A DNA stretch of 64,000 nt, taken from contig JAHLEZ010000013.1 in the NCBI GenBank assembly GCA_020726505.1, forward strand, positions 372,001 to 436,000. Reading direction: 5' to 3'. A model generated the notes under the pieces. It saw only the letters and a program-made list of their open reading frames with translations, had not been told where the DNA came from and did no database searches. A program made the position numbers and the translations under genes. Numbering within the stretch: position 1 is the stretch's first letter; the number at the start of each line of letters is the position of its first letter. The stretch comes from Leptodontidium sp. MPI-SDFR-AT-0119. Taxonomy: Eukaryota > Ascomycota > Leotiomycetes > Helotiales > Leptodontidiaceae. This document shows positions 50,501 to 60,792 of this stretch, piece by piece.

Positions 50501-52205
50501 CTTACCACAATTGCTTCACAGTGACGGTCTTGGATTGCAAGCAGCGTCTTATGAAGGCCAAGGTCATACCTCTCGATGCACTGGAATTTGCGCTTTACCT
50601 CCATGACGGAAATTCGGAATACGTTCGCATCAAGGCATTCGCAGCCTTAATCGAGCTGGGCTTCCTGACAAACAACTCCATTGCCTGTCTGCTGCTCAAC
50701 GCTGCCAGTACAGATCCGTCGCCCCATGTTCGTAGACATCTATTCGAGGTGTTTTGTGTGGGAGTCGCTGCAATTGCCTTTGGGCACGACAAGAAAGCCG
50801 AGCCTGCTGCACCTAAGACCAATGGGGTTGCGGTAGTCAATGGGGATAACGATGTTGTGATGGGTAATTCTGGAGCTCCAGTACCAGATGGTATGGAGGG
50901 TGGAGGAGATGGTGCTTTGATCATTGAGGAAGACTCGACTCGTGAGGCGGAAGCTCGTGCAGCTTTCATTGCTCGGACTAGGACCCTCGAAGGTGCCTTG
51001 GCAGCTTTGAAGGTTGAACTCATGGATAACGAGGTGTTAAAGGAAGCCATCTGGAAAGCTGTCAAGTCACCTGTTATTGGTTTCGCCGAGCAGCTAGATA
51101 TCCTGGATATCTGCCAGGTCATCTACACTGCGGTTGAGTCCTTGACAATCAAACTGTTGTACCCCAGATACTGGGTGGTCACTCACGTGGGCAAGGTATG
51201 TATAATTTTCGTTTCTGGCAGATGTAGCATTGTGCTGACTAAGGTTATCAGGGCAAATTGGTCTTCACCCAGAAAGACAAGATCCGTACAAAGCCATTCA
51301 CGCAACCTCCTAATGCCACACTGGTTGTTGAACCTCCACAGGCTCCGTTACCTCTACCCACACCAGCTCCTGTCATGGTACCGATGGCGATCCCAAAGCC
51401 AACTCAGCCAAAGCCACCTCTGATTAAGCAAACCCAAAACATGAAGCCGGCCCAAAACTTCCGACTTACTTTCAACAATCCTCCTCCAAGTACTACAGGA
51501 GGATCCTTACCCCCAACCCCCAAACCGGCAACACCCTCGACCGAATCCATGGCACCACCTCCACCTAAAGCTGCACCGAAGCGACCGGCACCAGAACGCA
51601 CCCCGAGCTCTGACGATCGACCAAAGAAGAGAAGCAAGGTAGTCAAGATGCAATTGTCCCAAGAAGGTCTCCAAAGAGCTATGCAGATACAACGGCAGCC
51701 ACCGAACCCTGCTCCAGTTCGTTCCAAGTCGTCAACAAAGAGCGCTTCACCTGGTCCTAGACCTTCTCCTCAACAATCTCCTGGACCGAAGGCATTTCCT
51801 GGGCATCGACACGCTCTCCCAACCGGTACCTCAGCACCACGAACTGCTCTACCATCAAATCCTGCAGTTAACAGAACTCCTCTCCCTCCAAGTTCAACGA
51901 TTAATGGCAGAACCCCCCTTCCTCAAAATTCTGGAGCTCCTAGAACAGCACTACCCCCAGCCCCTCCTACACAGAGACACCCACTTCCTCCCAGTCCTGC
52001 CGCGTCTAATCACTCCCTCTCAACATCTCCGGCACCTCTACACTCGGCTGGACATGGCACTCCTACCGTCCTCAAGTTCCGCAAACCTCTTCCGGGGGCC
52101 GCGTCACGTCCAGCACCACATCCAGCAACCCCCATCCCCGCTGAGAAACGTTCACGCATCGTCAAATTCAAGGTACCCCGGGACGTCCTGCGAAAAATGG
52201 TTTAA
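47557..52205 (+). CDS. taf2: TFIID subunit 2 (TBP-associated factor TAF2/TSM1, 1530 aa)
   Basis: Exons 47557-51195 and 51252-52205, joined by a 56-bp intron (GTATGT/CAG, phase 0). TAF2 is a scaffold of TFIID that contacts core promoter DNA near the initiator and helps place TBP. The fold is that of M1 aminopeptidases: an N-terminal beta domain starting YGFVVVSQKVELDIDF, then WVGVNESDSRYSHVYTRHSI and GIASCIFPCVDD. At the position of the zinc motif HExxH the protein has LVHGIASQWIG (about residue 440), so metal binding and peptidase activity are lost, as in all TAF2 proteins. A middle segment is followed by HEAT-like C-terminal helices (FALYLHDGNSEYVRIKAFAA). The last ~300 residues are a Pro/Ser/Thr-rich, lysine-patched tail with repeats of the type (R)T(A/P)LP. 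The tail is probably disordered and the least conserved part. Confidence 0.95.
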
Positions 52206-52678
52206 TGGCGCTGGTTTTGGTGTATTTTCGGCGGCGTGAAAAAAAGAAACTCTTTACAATCTGCATTTAGCGAAACGGCGTACATGGGAACAGACAGGTC
52301 ATCGAGGAACGATGATTTTTCCAATTGATTTTTTTTCTGATTCGTAGATAGTTGTGGAATTGGTGGAGAGGAAGGAAAGAGGGAAGGATGGTCTTTGGAT
52401 CTGGGGTGGGCGGAAGACTGGTTTTGCGTCGCATAGTTTGCGGTTGCGTATGTGGCATGGCATGGCATTGCATGGACGCTCCGTCGAGGGTTTGGCGCTT
52501 GAGAGCGACCTTGTACAGTTGAAGGAAGCAGTAGAAGGAATGGAAAAATCCAATCCCTCCCAATGCCTTTCTCTCGTATTTCATCGTGATATTCCTCTCC
52601 CTCTCCCGCCATTCCCATACATACCCCCTCCCATGCGCCCATGACAAGCAGCCCAACATATATACCCCCTCCACTCCC
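52206..52678. other. region between convergent TAF2 and CDC26 genes
   Basis: This 470-bp stretch carries the 3' ends of two convergent genes. The overlapping frames here (up to 165 codons) start without ATG or are repeat readings. Confidence 0.55.
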
Positions 52679-52963
52679 TCAACCCCTCGAACCACCGCCA
52701 TTCCCCAATCCAAGTCCCAATCTCTCCTCCCTCGTCTTAACCTGCCCTGCCCTCGCTCTGTCACCCGGCAAAGGTCTCAGTTCATCATTCGGATCGCGCA
52801 TATTCTGAGATTGCTGTTGCTGGCGTTCCATACCGTGCTGAGCTTGCATCTCTGCTTCCATGGCAGCTTGTTCTTGTTCTTGTGCTTCGCGCGCGCGCGC
52901 GTCTTCGTAAATGGCTATGTCTTCGGTGGTGAGCGTGATGGCTGTTGGTTTGCGGCGGAGCAT
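52679..52963 (-). CDS. cdc26: anaphase-promoting complex subunit CDC26 (94 aa)
   Basis: A single exon from ATG at 52963. The N-terminus MLRRKPTAITLTTEDIAIYE is the defining CDC26 signature: a short Arg-rich start followed by (T)ITLT-x-ED. This peptide inserts into the TPR superhelix of Cdc16/Apc6 and stabilises the anaphase-promoting complex. The remaining ~70 residues are a Glu/Gln/Ala-rich helix-like stretch (DARAREAQEQEQAAMEAEMQ) and a short Gly/Arg-rich end, which vary widely between fungi. The gene lies head-to-head with the next plus-strand gene, 306 bp apart, and tail-to-tail with TAF2. Genes this short are often missed by automatic annotation. Confidence 0.85.
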   Translation of the reverse strand: MLRRKPTAITLTTEDIAIYEDARAREAQEQEQAAMEAEMQAQHGMERQQQQSQNMRDPNDELRPLPGDRARAGQVKTREERLGLGLGNGGGSRG

Positions 52964-53269
52964 GGTTGCGGTTTGGAGGTTTGGGTTTAGTTTTGATTTT
53001 AGCTGGTGGTTCTGAAAAGTGTGAGTTGTTTGATGTAGAGGGAAGGTATAGCAATTTGGTGTTTGTGTTTGCGTGCGAGAAAATTGGTTGTTCGAGTGTC
53101 GTTGTGAATTTCGAGACGAGGATGAACGTCAGAGCTCATCCAGGTGAGGTTCAGTGGGAGAAGGCTGTGAGGCACCAACGAGGCATCAACAATTTTCAAC
53201 CACCAGCCGATTTCCCTTTCTTGACTCGACTTCACGACTCCGAAATTCACACTTCCTAAACAACACAAC
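52964..53269. promoter_or_regulatory. bidirectional intergenic promoter region (CDC26 / RG-rich protein)
   Basis: A 306-bp interval between divergent starts at 52963 (minus) and 53270 (plus). It must contain both promoters and leaders. I see no clear TATA box. Confidence 0.45.
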
Positions 53270-54383
53270 ATGTTTAAATGGCATGTTCATTCGGCCATTG
53301 GTCGCGGCAGACCTGCAACCCATGATTTTGCCAAAGTCGCAGATGGAATTGCAGCTTCGTTGAGGCAGTTCTCGATTTCTGCTTCTCGATGTGCTGAGGC
53401 GGATGGAGGTATGTATATATCCACCACTCTCTGGGAACTTGTTTATGATTATATTAGATCAATTGATTGCTAATTATTATTATTGTACAGATGCCCTCCG
53501 GACCAAACGTTCTTCCCGACCAGATGTCCTCCAGGAAGTCTCGTCCTTGACCCCTAGCCCATCACGCGGTATCGATGCCCGTTCCCTTGCCGCCAAACCT
53601 CCACCACAATTCACGATTCGGAGAGTCGATGAGAGTATCAATTCCATGGAAGGTCGTAGTTCTAGTTTCATGCCGCAGGGAGACTTCAGAGGGCTTCCTA
53701 GACCCAGTGGCTTCAATAGGGGAGGACTGCGTGGAAGAGGGGGGAGGGGAAGAGGAGCTGCTAGAGGGCGAGGAGGGAGAGGGAGGGGACGTCGAAGTGG
53801 TGGTGCAAGGGACAATCAGCAGAGAAAGGAGAGCGAAGATGATGATGAGCCAGTACCACTTACGGCGGAGGAGTTGGAGTATCTTGATGACAGGGTTGGA
53901 GGGTTTCAAGCACCATACAAGCCAGTCACCAGCGCGGAGGATCTAGCACGATGGGGACCGCCTGTCATTTCGAGTCCGAGGGGTGTTGTGGAATCCTTGG
54001 TGTACAAGATGGCTGTTGCTACGGATAATGTGAGCCCGGTGTTCAAGAGCGCTGCTTCTCATCACGACCAAATGATGGATGGGGCGGGCACGCTGTTTGA
54101 GAACGCTACCGAGAGCAAGAAGTCGAAGGGGGTGTTCCGGAAGGCGGGCAAGCTCTCGAAGGACGACAAGGAGGCCATGATGAAGCAGTGGGTTGCTGGA
54201 CAGTATGTACCGCCGCAGAGTGCTACGGGGCCAGGAGATGTGCTAGCACAGGTTGCGGCATACACGAGGAGGAACGAGACATATCTACCTGCTGATGCGA
54301 GGAAGTTGGAGGAAACATTAAGAGCGCTGTTGCCAGCTAGCATGAGGGAGCCCAAGCCCAAACCGCAGGCAGCGAAGCGCTAG
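53270..54383 (+). CDS. RG-rich protein, probably mitochondrial (343 aa), function unknown
   Basis: Exons 53270-53408 and 53491-54383. The 82-bp intron has GTATGT/CAG ends and phase 1, and the exons sum to 344 codons. The first ~45 residues (MFKWHVHSAIGRGRPATHDF..., SLRQFSISASRC) are basic, hydroxylated and nearly free of acids, like a mitochondrial presequence. Around residues 125-160 lies a dense RG/RGG tract (GGLRGRGGRGRGAARGRGGR), a typical RNA-binding and arginine-methylation region. It is followed by an acidic patch and LTAEELEYLDDR. The C-terminal ~150 residues look folded: VESLVYKMAVATDNVSP, KLSKDDKEAMMKQWVAGQYV, TYLPADARKLEETLRALLPA. I do not recognise the family. A mitochondrial ribosome or RNA-metabolism role is only inference from the combination. 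It is convergent with the mitochondrial recycling factor gene, with 76 bp between stops. Confidence 0.8.
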
Positions 54384-54459
54384 CTATAGTTTCTGCCTTC
54401 ACTCTACATACTGTTCTACCATACTGTACAAAAATCCTGTAGAATACAAACATATCTCA

Positions 54460-55437
54460 TCAAGCCTGTTCCATACCCTTTCTTGCAGCATCAACAGTCT
54501 TCTTCACATCCGCAACGCCCTTCTCTACAATCTTCTCCATCTCTTTCGACGCCTTCTTCAGATCATCCGGCCGTATCGTTTTCTTGATCTCCATAGCTCT
54601 GAGGCGTTTCTGCAATGCCGCTCTAGCATTCCTGATCCCTACATTGGCAGTATCTCCTGTCTTACTAGCTGCTGACAATGCCAGGTCCCGGGATTCTTTC
54701 GTAGGTGGTGGTATAGGAACGTTCAATTGAGCAGCGTTGTTTCCGTCTTGCACTGGTTGCAAGTTTAGATCTTTCGAGCCCTGAATCGCTGAAATGATGG
54801 GCTTGACATGCTGTTTCCCTGTTAGGAACCATCTAACCAAATATACTCACGAAAGCCTTCCACAATCCAAAATCGAGACGTTTTTGTTCTCTTCTTTTGA
54901 GAATAGGGTAGGTAAAACTCACATCTTTCTCCCCCACCAAAATCATCAAGCTCCTGCCCCCCTTTGGTAGCACCTGCGCCAAATCCCCCAGCTTCTCACT
55001 CGTCTTACTATCCTTCACCAGATGCACCCTCAGATTCTCTAACACCTCAGGATTAAACCTGCCCCCAGTTCGCAGCTTCGATAGGTCATTCTTCAGCTTC
55101 TCCAGGACTTTCTCGATACTACTCTCCAGTGTTGAGAAATCGTATGGGTCTTCTGCTTCGTTGGATTGGGAAGATACAGCTTCTTCTCTATCGGCACGTC
55201 CTTTTTTCTTGTGGAGGAGGGGAGTTTGAGAGAATTGGCGCTGGAGTGGGAGAGGTGCTGCTGATTTTGGTATGAGCGTTTGGGTGAGAGGAGTTGTTTT
55301 GAGGCTGTAATGAAAGTGAGCTGTTGTCAATTTAACTTGATTTGTGTTACTTGCATCAATTGGTATTCTGTACGAGTCGCAGATCCTGATATTAGTCGTC
55401 TGAGCACATGTGCTCGTATTGGTAGTTGTGGAGGCAT
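54460..55437 (-). CDS. rrf1: mitochondrial ribosome recycling factor (RRF, 270 aa)
   Basis: Exons 54923-55320 and 54810-54460 are firm, joined by a 112-bp intron with GTGAGT/CAG ends in phase 0. The first exon, 55437-55374 (MPPQLPIRAHVLRRLISGSA), is my best phase-consistent choice. RRF enters the ribosomal A site after termination and splits the subunits together with the elongation factor. The N-terminus is a basic mitochondrial presequence (SAAPLPLQRQFSQTPLLHKK). The RRF fold follows: LESSIEKVLEKLKNDLSKLRTGGR, LENLRVHL, LMILVGEKD|HVKPI. The conserved end has KESRDLALSAASKTGDTANV, GIRNARAALQKRLR and the helical C-terminus KGVADVKKTVDAARKG. The 112-bp intron is open for about 25 codons, so retention would give a truncated protein. 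It is divergent from the gene at 55702. Confidence 0.88.
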
Positions 55438-55701
55438 GGCTGTGAGGGTGGCTTGATTGTGTTGATGGACGTCTGAATGCCCAAAAAAGGGTTATGACTT
55501 GGACGAGGCGTCGGCAGCGCCTTGTCTGTCTCGCCTCGCCTCTCAGCCTTCTTTGGAATCATCAACCTCGTGGCAACAACTGTTTGAAGCTCTATCCTGA
55601 CCTTCAACATTATCAGTTTGTTTCGTAGCCTCTTTATTCACACCACTGAGCTCTTAATTAGCTCTACTATTCGGGAAACTCAACATAGAAAACCGCCCGC
55701 A
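55438..55701. promoter_or_regulatory. divergent promoter region (RRF / F-box-like gene)
   Basis: 264 bp between divergent starts. No specific element is identified. Confidence 0.4.
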
Positions 55702-56334
55702 ATGTCAAAGCCCTTCCGGATCCTCGACCTCCCCCCAGAAATCCGCACCAAAATCTACATCCTCATCTGCACCTCACCAACACCCTACATCTCCCTCTCC
55801 TCAATTTCCTCTCCCTTCTCCGAACCAATCCATCCCTCATTCCCACACAACCTACTCCTAGCAAACACGCAACTCTACCACGAACTACGCCCCATCTACT
55901 TCACAAGCAACACATTCTCCCTGACCATCCGGCGGCGCAACGACGATTGGTCATACTTCCTGTCCAGCCAATTCCTCGATAACAGACGCCAGATACATGC
56001 CCTGAGGATTGTGGTGCTGCGGTGGGGGACTAAGGACTTCTTTTGCGGGACTTTGATACCGGTGTTGGAGGATTGTGTTTTGAATGGTAGGTTGAGGGTG
56101 GTAGAGGTTGTGGTTAAAGAGGGGTTCTTGAAAGCCTTAGGGAAGGGAGAGTGGTTTGAGAATTGGAAGAGGTTATCTAGTTTATTGAGAGATCCGTATC
56201 TGGAGAGAGTTAGGCTGTTAGCTGGGAGGCTTGAGGATGATTGTGGAGATGGGGTTTTAGAGGGTATGAAAGATGTTACTGAACTACTGCTTGGGAATGC
56301 GGCGTCTTTACGACGAACACAGGCTGGACAGTAG
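55702..56334 (+). CDS. small F-box/2EXR-like protein (210 aa)
   Basis: A single exon from ATG at 55702. An in-frame upstream start at 55618 is not ATG. The N-terminus FRILDLPPEIRTKIYILICT is the usual opening of fungal F-box-like or 2EXR domains (hydrophobic-x2-LP-x-EIR-x-I). It is followed by LLLANTQLYHELRPIYFTSN, the second conserved block of this very large, poorly defined Pezizomycotina family. The rest is a Leu/Val-rich helical region (VVEVVVKEGFLKALGKGEWF). If F-box-like, it could recruit substrates to SCF ubiquitin ligases, but that is inference. Base composition shifts from C-rich in the first half to G/T-rich in the second, which may reflect weak constraint. Confidence 0.7.
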   Translation: MSKPFRILDLPPEIRTKIYILICTSPTPYISLSSISSPFSEPIHPSFPHNLLLANTQLYHELRPIYFTSNTFSLTIRRRNDDWSYFLSSQFLDNRRQIHALRIVVLRWGTKDFFCGTLIPVLEDCVLNGRLRVVEVVVKEGFLKALGKGEWFENWKRLSSLLRDPYLERVRLLAGRLEDDCGDGVLEGMKDVTELLLGNAASLRRTQAGQ

Positions 56335-56769
56335 AGACCCAGGGATTATACAAGATGACTTTGGAATTCTGATAGAGCCATGTGTCAGCAAATTCAGCAA
56401 AGTAGTTGAGTACTTATATTCGGTCGATTCTCGAACACCAAGGTCTACCCGGCTTGGTGATAGCACTACTTTTTGGAGCCCAACAGCTTGCATTTCACCA
56501 CAATAGCCAGAAGAAAATCGACAGGTATTTTTCATGTTTTTGTTCAATTTGATTAACTTTCTCCCTTCCTGTTCTACAAGCGCGCTTTATGCCCGTAGGA
56601 AAGGAAGAAAAACATTCCTTGATCACAAAGCAGCCAGATCAGAAACTCGCAAATGACTTTTTATGAACCCATGGGAAGAGCCAGAAACCAGATTAGCCAA
56701 TCCATGCCGAAGAAAATCATGCATCAACCACCGACCATTGCTCCGTGTGCTGTGTAGCAAATTCGTAAT
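56335..56769. other. region between convergent genes
   Basis: 3' ends of the F-box-like gene and of the Ssb gene. No additional feature. Confidence 0.55.
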
Positions 56770-59430
56770 CTAGCGGGTAGACATAGCCTTCGTGACAACG
56801 CGCTTCAGGGCCAACTCCTTCTTCTTCAAGTCATCAGAGGTGGAATCCTCAATCTCAAGTTGGGCCATGGCGTCGCTAAGAGCGGACTCAATCTTGTCCT
56901 TGGTTCCACGCTTGAGCTTGAGGGACATGGTTGGGTCGGAAACAATCTCCTCGACTCTTGAAATGTATGACTCAAGTTGTTGTCTGGCCTCGAACTTCTT
57001 GCTGAAAGCCTCATCGCTGTTCTTGAACTTCTCGGCATCTACTCGAATATTAGTGGAGTGTTTCAGCGAATATCATTGTTTTACTTACCGTTGATCATGC
57101 TCTCGATTTCACCCGAGGATAGCTTGCCAACAGAGTTGGAGATGGTGATGTTGGCACTACGTCCTGAGGTCTTTTCAGTGGCAGTAACCTTGAGGATACC
57201 GTTAACGTCGACCTCGAAGACAACCTCAAGAACGGCATCTCCGGCTGATTACACAATTAGCACAGTGTCAGTGAGGAAGAGTGGAAGATTTCGCGTACCC
57301 TTCATTGGAGGGATAGGGGCCAAGGTGAACTCTCCGAGGGAGGTGTTGTCCTCGCAGTTAACACGCTCTCCCTAGAATGTGTTAGCTTTTGGGTCTTCAA
57401 GAGGAATTTCTGGGCCAGAAATCTTACTTGGAATACTGGGAACTGCACTGTCTGCTGGTTGTCGGCAACTATTCGAAAAGTCAGTAACAACTACACAGTA
57501 TTGTGTCAGGGGCAGGAGCCCGAGATGGGATTGCTGACCAGTAGTGAAAGTTCTCTGTGCGATATGTTAGCTAGTGTTCATGGTCCAAAGTGCTGAAACA
57601 GTTTGACGACATTTGACAAGGGATGAAGTAGCAATCTAGGGTAATGGTGACCAAGAAATGCAATAGTACCATGTCGATCATACTTCGCTCATGAAAGTTG
57701 CAAGCTGAAGTCACGACATTTGCAGGCACCGAAAGAATAGCTAGATAGCTGGGAGTAGACTAGTGGATGAGAGAAATTGAAATCACCACACACCTTCTTA
57801 ATGGTTGGGACAGTTTGGCCACGGGGAACGACTGGGGCAAAGATATTGCCTTCCATGGCAACACCAAGAGAGAGAGGTACCACATCCAAAAGGAGGAGGT
57901 CGGCAGTATCGGCAGAGGTGGCCTTTCCAGACAAAATTCCTGCCTGGACTGCAGCACCATACGCGACAGCCTCATCAGGGTTGATGCTCTTCTCAAGCTT
58001 CTTGCCATCAAAGAAGTCGCTCAAGAGCTTCTGGATCTTTGGGATACGGGTAGAACCACCAACAAGAACGATCTCATCAACCTTGCTCTTATCGATGTTG
58101 GCATCCTTAAGAACCTGGGCAACTGGGTCCAAAGTACCATTGAAGGCCTTGGAGTTGAGATCCTCGAAACGGGCACGGGTGATTTGGGCGTTGAAGTCCT
58201 CACCGTCGAAGAGGGAGTCGATTTCAACAGTGGTTTGGGCACCGTTGGAAAGAGTTCGCTTAGCACGCTCGCAAGCAGTGCGGAGACGTCTCAAGGCACG
58301 GGGGTCGCCAGACATATCCTTCTTGGTCTTTCGGGTGAACTCCTTCTTGAAGTGATCAAGCAAGTTGGTGTCGAAGTCCTGTCCTCCCAAATGGGTATCA
58401 CCAGCAGTGGCCTTAACGGTGAAGACACCACCCTGGATGTTGAGAAGGGAGACATCGAAAGTTCCACCACCAAGATCGTAGATCAAGACGTTTCGCTCTT
58501 TGTTGGACTTTCCGGCACCGAGACCGTAGGCGATAGCAGCGGCAGTGGGCTCGTTGATGATACGGAGGACGTTGAGGCCAGCAATGGCACCAGCATCCTT
58601 GGTAGCTTGACGTTGGTTGTCGTTGAAGTAGGCGGGGACGGTGATGACGGCCTTGGAGACCTTCTTGCCCAACTTAACCTCGGCGACCTCCTTCATCTGA
58701 GAGAGGGTAGCAAGTTAGCCTATGAAGTCATTGCTCAGTGCGGAAAGGGCCAATTTACCTTGGTCAAGACCATGGAGGAGATTTCCTGGGGCGAGAAAAT
58801 CTTGTTCTCGCCGAGATACTCAACTTCAACCATGGGGGAACCCTCCTGATCAACGACCTTGAATGGCCATGACTCAATATCCTTCTTTACGGTAGGATCG
58901 TCGAAGCGGCGACCGATGAGACGCCTTCACTCGTCGTTAGTAAATTCTCACGCAAACGGGTGGCGCATAGAACTAACTTGATGTCGAAGATGGTATTTCT
59001 TGGGTTCATGGCAGCCTGGTTCTTTGCGGACTCTCCGATCAAACGCTCCTTGTCTGTGAAACTGACGAAGGAAGGGGTGGTGAAAGATCCTGTGGGCTAA
59101 TTAGTCTCTGTCCATTGCGTAGGACCCTTAGGAGAAGTTGTCGATGGTTTCTGTGGATGGGAAATATGCTCACCTTGCTCGTTGGCAATGATCTCGACGT
59201 TGGTTCCCTCATAGTTGGCAACTGCAATTAATCAGTATCCGGTGTATAGACGTTTTTTGCTCCATTGCTGTGCTCAATGTCGAATAACGTACCGCAGGAG
59301 TAGGTGGTGCCTGTTGATCGATAACGGTCAGCATAATTGATCTCCGAAAGACCGCGCGCGGGTTCCAGGAATGGGCAGGGAACGTACCAAGATCGATACC
59401 GATCGCACCGTCGTAGACCTCGTCAGCCAT
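56770..59430 (-). CDS. ssb1: ribosome-associated Hsp70 chaperone Ssb (614 aa, 11 exons)
   Basis: Exons: 59430-59388, 59310-59293, 59221-59174, 59089-58978, 58924-58759, 58696-57794, 57554-57539, 57468-57428, 57371-57299, 57244-57089 and 57038-56770. They sum to exactly 615 codons. Ssb binds nascent chains at the ribosome exit tunnel, with the RAC complex as J-domain partner. Hsp70 landmarks: GIDLGTTYSCV (phosphate 1), [25 protein letters not shown] (phosphate 2), [13 protein letters not shown] (adenosine). The substrate domain starts [19 protein letters not shown]. The start [15 protein letters not shown] and the end [13 protein letters not shown], without an EEVD tail, mark it as Ssb rather than Ssa. 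Two exons are tiny (18 and 16 nt). The 239-bp intron before the 16-nt exon is the longest, and the CACTACTG|GTCAGC donor is weak. The fourth intron has a perfect TACTAAC branch site. Confidence 0.96.
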
Positions 59431-60792
59431 GATGATTGTGTATGTGGTTTGGGGTTTGGGAGAATGGGAGTTGAAGGTATGGCGGGGAGGGTTGAAAATG
59501 GAACCTCGAGAAAAAAGTTCAAAAAGAGGTGTGCAGGGTGGGCGGATTAGCTGCCGTTCGGTTATAGCGACGCTAAGGACAAGCCAATCAGGAGTCGGGT
59601 GAAAAGTGGCACTGGGCTGCCACCCCAGCAAATCAAGGGCCATTTACTGCAGTGAATTGCTCAATTTATAAATATATTTGCAGAATACGGCAAAATATTG
59701 ATCCACAGGAACAATTGAGACATGTTTCTAGTAAAATTTCCGTTGTTAGTTCTCCGCTATGCTTGGTATTGGGTCTGGATGCAGGATACCAAGGTAAACC
59801 CAGAGATTCTCCCAGTGGAGGACAAAAGTTTTGAAATATTGTTGACTAGGTCGTTCTCAAAGTCCTGTAGTTCAATGGGCACTTTCAAAAGGCGTTCATG
59901 TCCTCGCTGTGATCGGGTAACTCCAAGCAGAAGTTCCGAAAGACTGAGATTTGACCACATTCAAGCCGTAATTTGAGTGGGTTTGAGGTCTGAGGCCCTT
60001 GTCCCAAAAAATCAGCAGAGAAGGCACTGGAAACAAAAAAGGCTCACCGCCTCGAGGAAAAGAAGTGTTCGAAGAAACTAGCAGATAACGTTCTGTTGGG
60101 TAAACTTGTGCAATGATTGATCTTAAGAGTGCTGTGCTCGGCCTCGAGACTAGGACCCCGGAACTCTTTGAAAGACCAGGTCATTTCCAAGAATTGTGAC
60201 TTTGGCCTCATGAAAAACCATTAACCACCGGGGACAAAAAGAAAATCTCCATTTAAAGTCTAGCGCGGCATCTCTAACGGCTATTGTTCCGGAAACTTGT
60301 TCCCTCAGTTAGAAGCATAACAGAACAGAGTCTAGCTTTTAACAAGCTCAAAGCTCAACTACCACATTATTCCATTGATGCAAAGGAAACGCCGTGACAG
60401 TAAGGCTAATGACCAGTGCTTTCTCCTATCGACAGGTGATCGATTTCAGTGTTGACTTTCGAAGGAAAAACTTGAATGCTGCAAATTTATTGTAAGAGGA
60501 GTCAAAAGTTGACTATGCTGTGCTGCAATACTCTGTACAATATTAGGACACCGCGCACCAATTTCACAATGCTATGCTATTTATGAGCTAATTAAACAGG
60601 TAACAGCGCCATACCGAACTTCTGGCAAAAGTGCTCATGTGTGAATATTCCCTCAAACAGGTGTGGTACTATACAAACGCCCCTCTGGTAGGGAAATGCC
60701 AGAATGCACCGCCCCATGACCCTTCCCATGTCTGCAATAACGCCGTCCTAAATGGGTCCTTCATTGCTGAAGAGACCATGTACATTCGTTCC
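59431..60792. other. intergenic region: Ssb promoter and RSC4 3' flank
   Basis: The first ~200 bases upstream of Ssb contain a CCAAT (about 59582-59586, plus-strand orientation) and GAACCTCGAGAAAAAAGTTC near 59501, a loose heat-shock-element-like array (weak). The rest is AT-rich with no supported gene. Confidence 0.45.

Noticed and set aside
57767..58849. 360-codon plus-strand frame opposite Ssb
   Set aside because: It is the antisense shadow of the highly biased Hsp70 coding sequence, in which long antisense frames are common.
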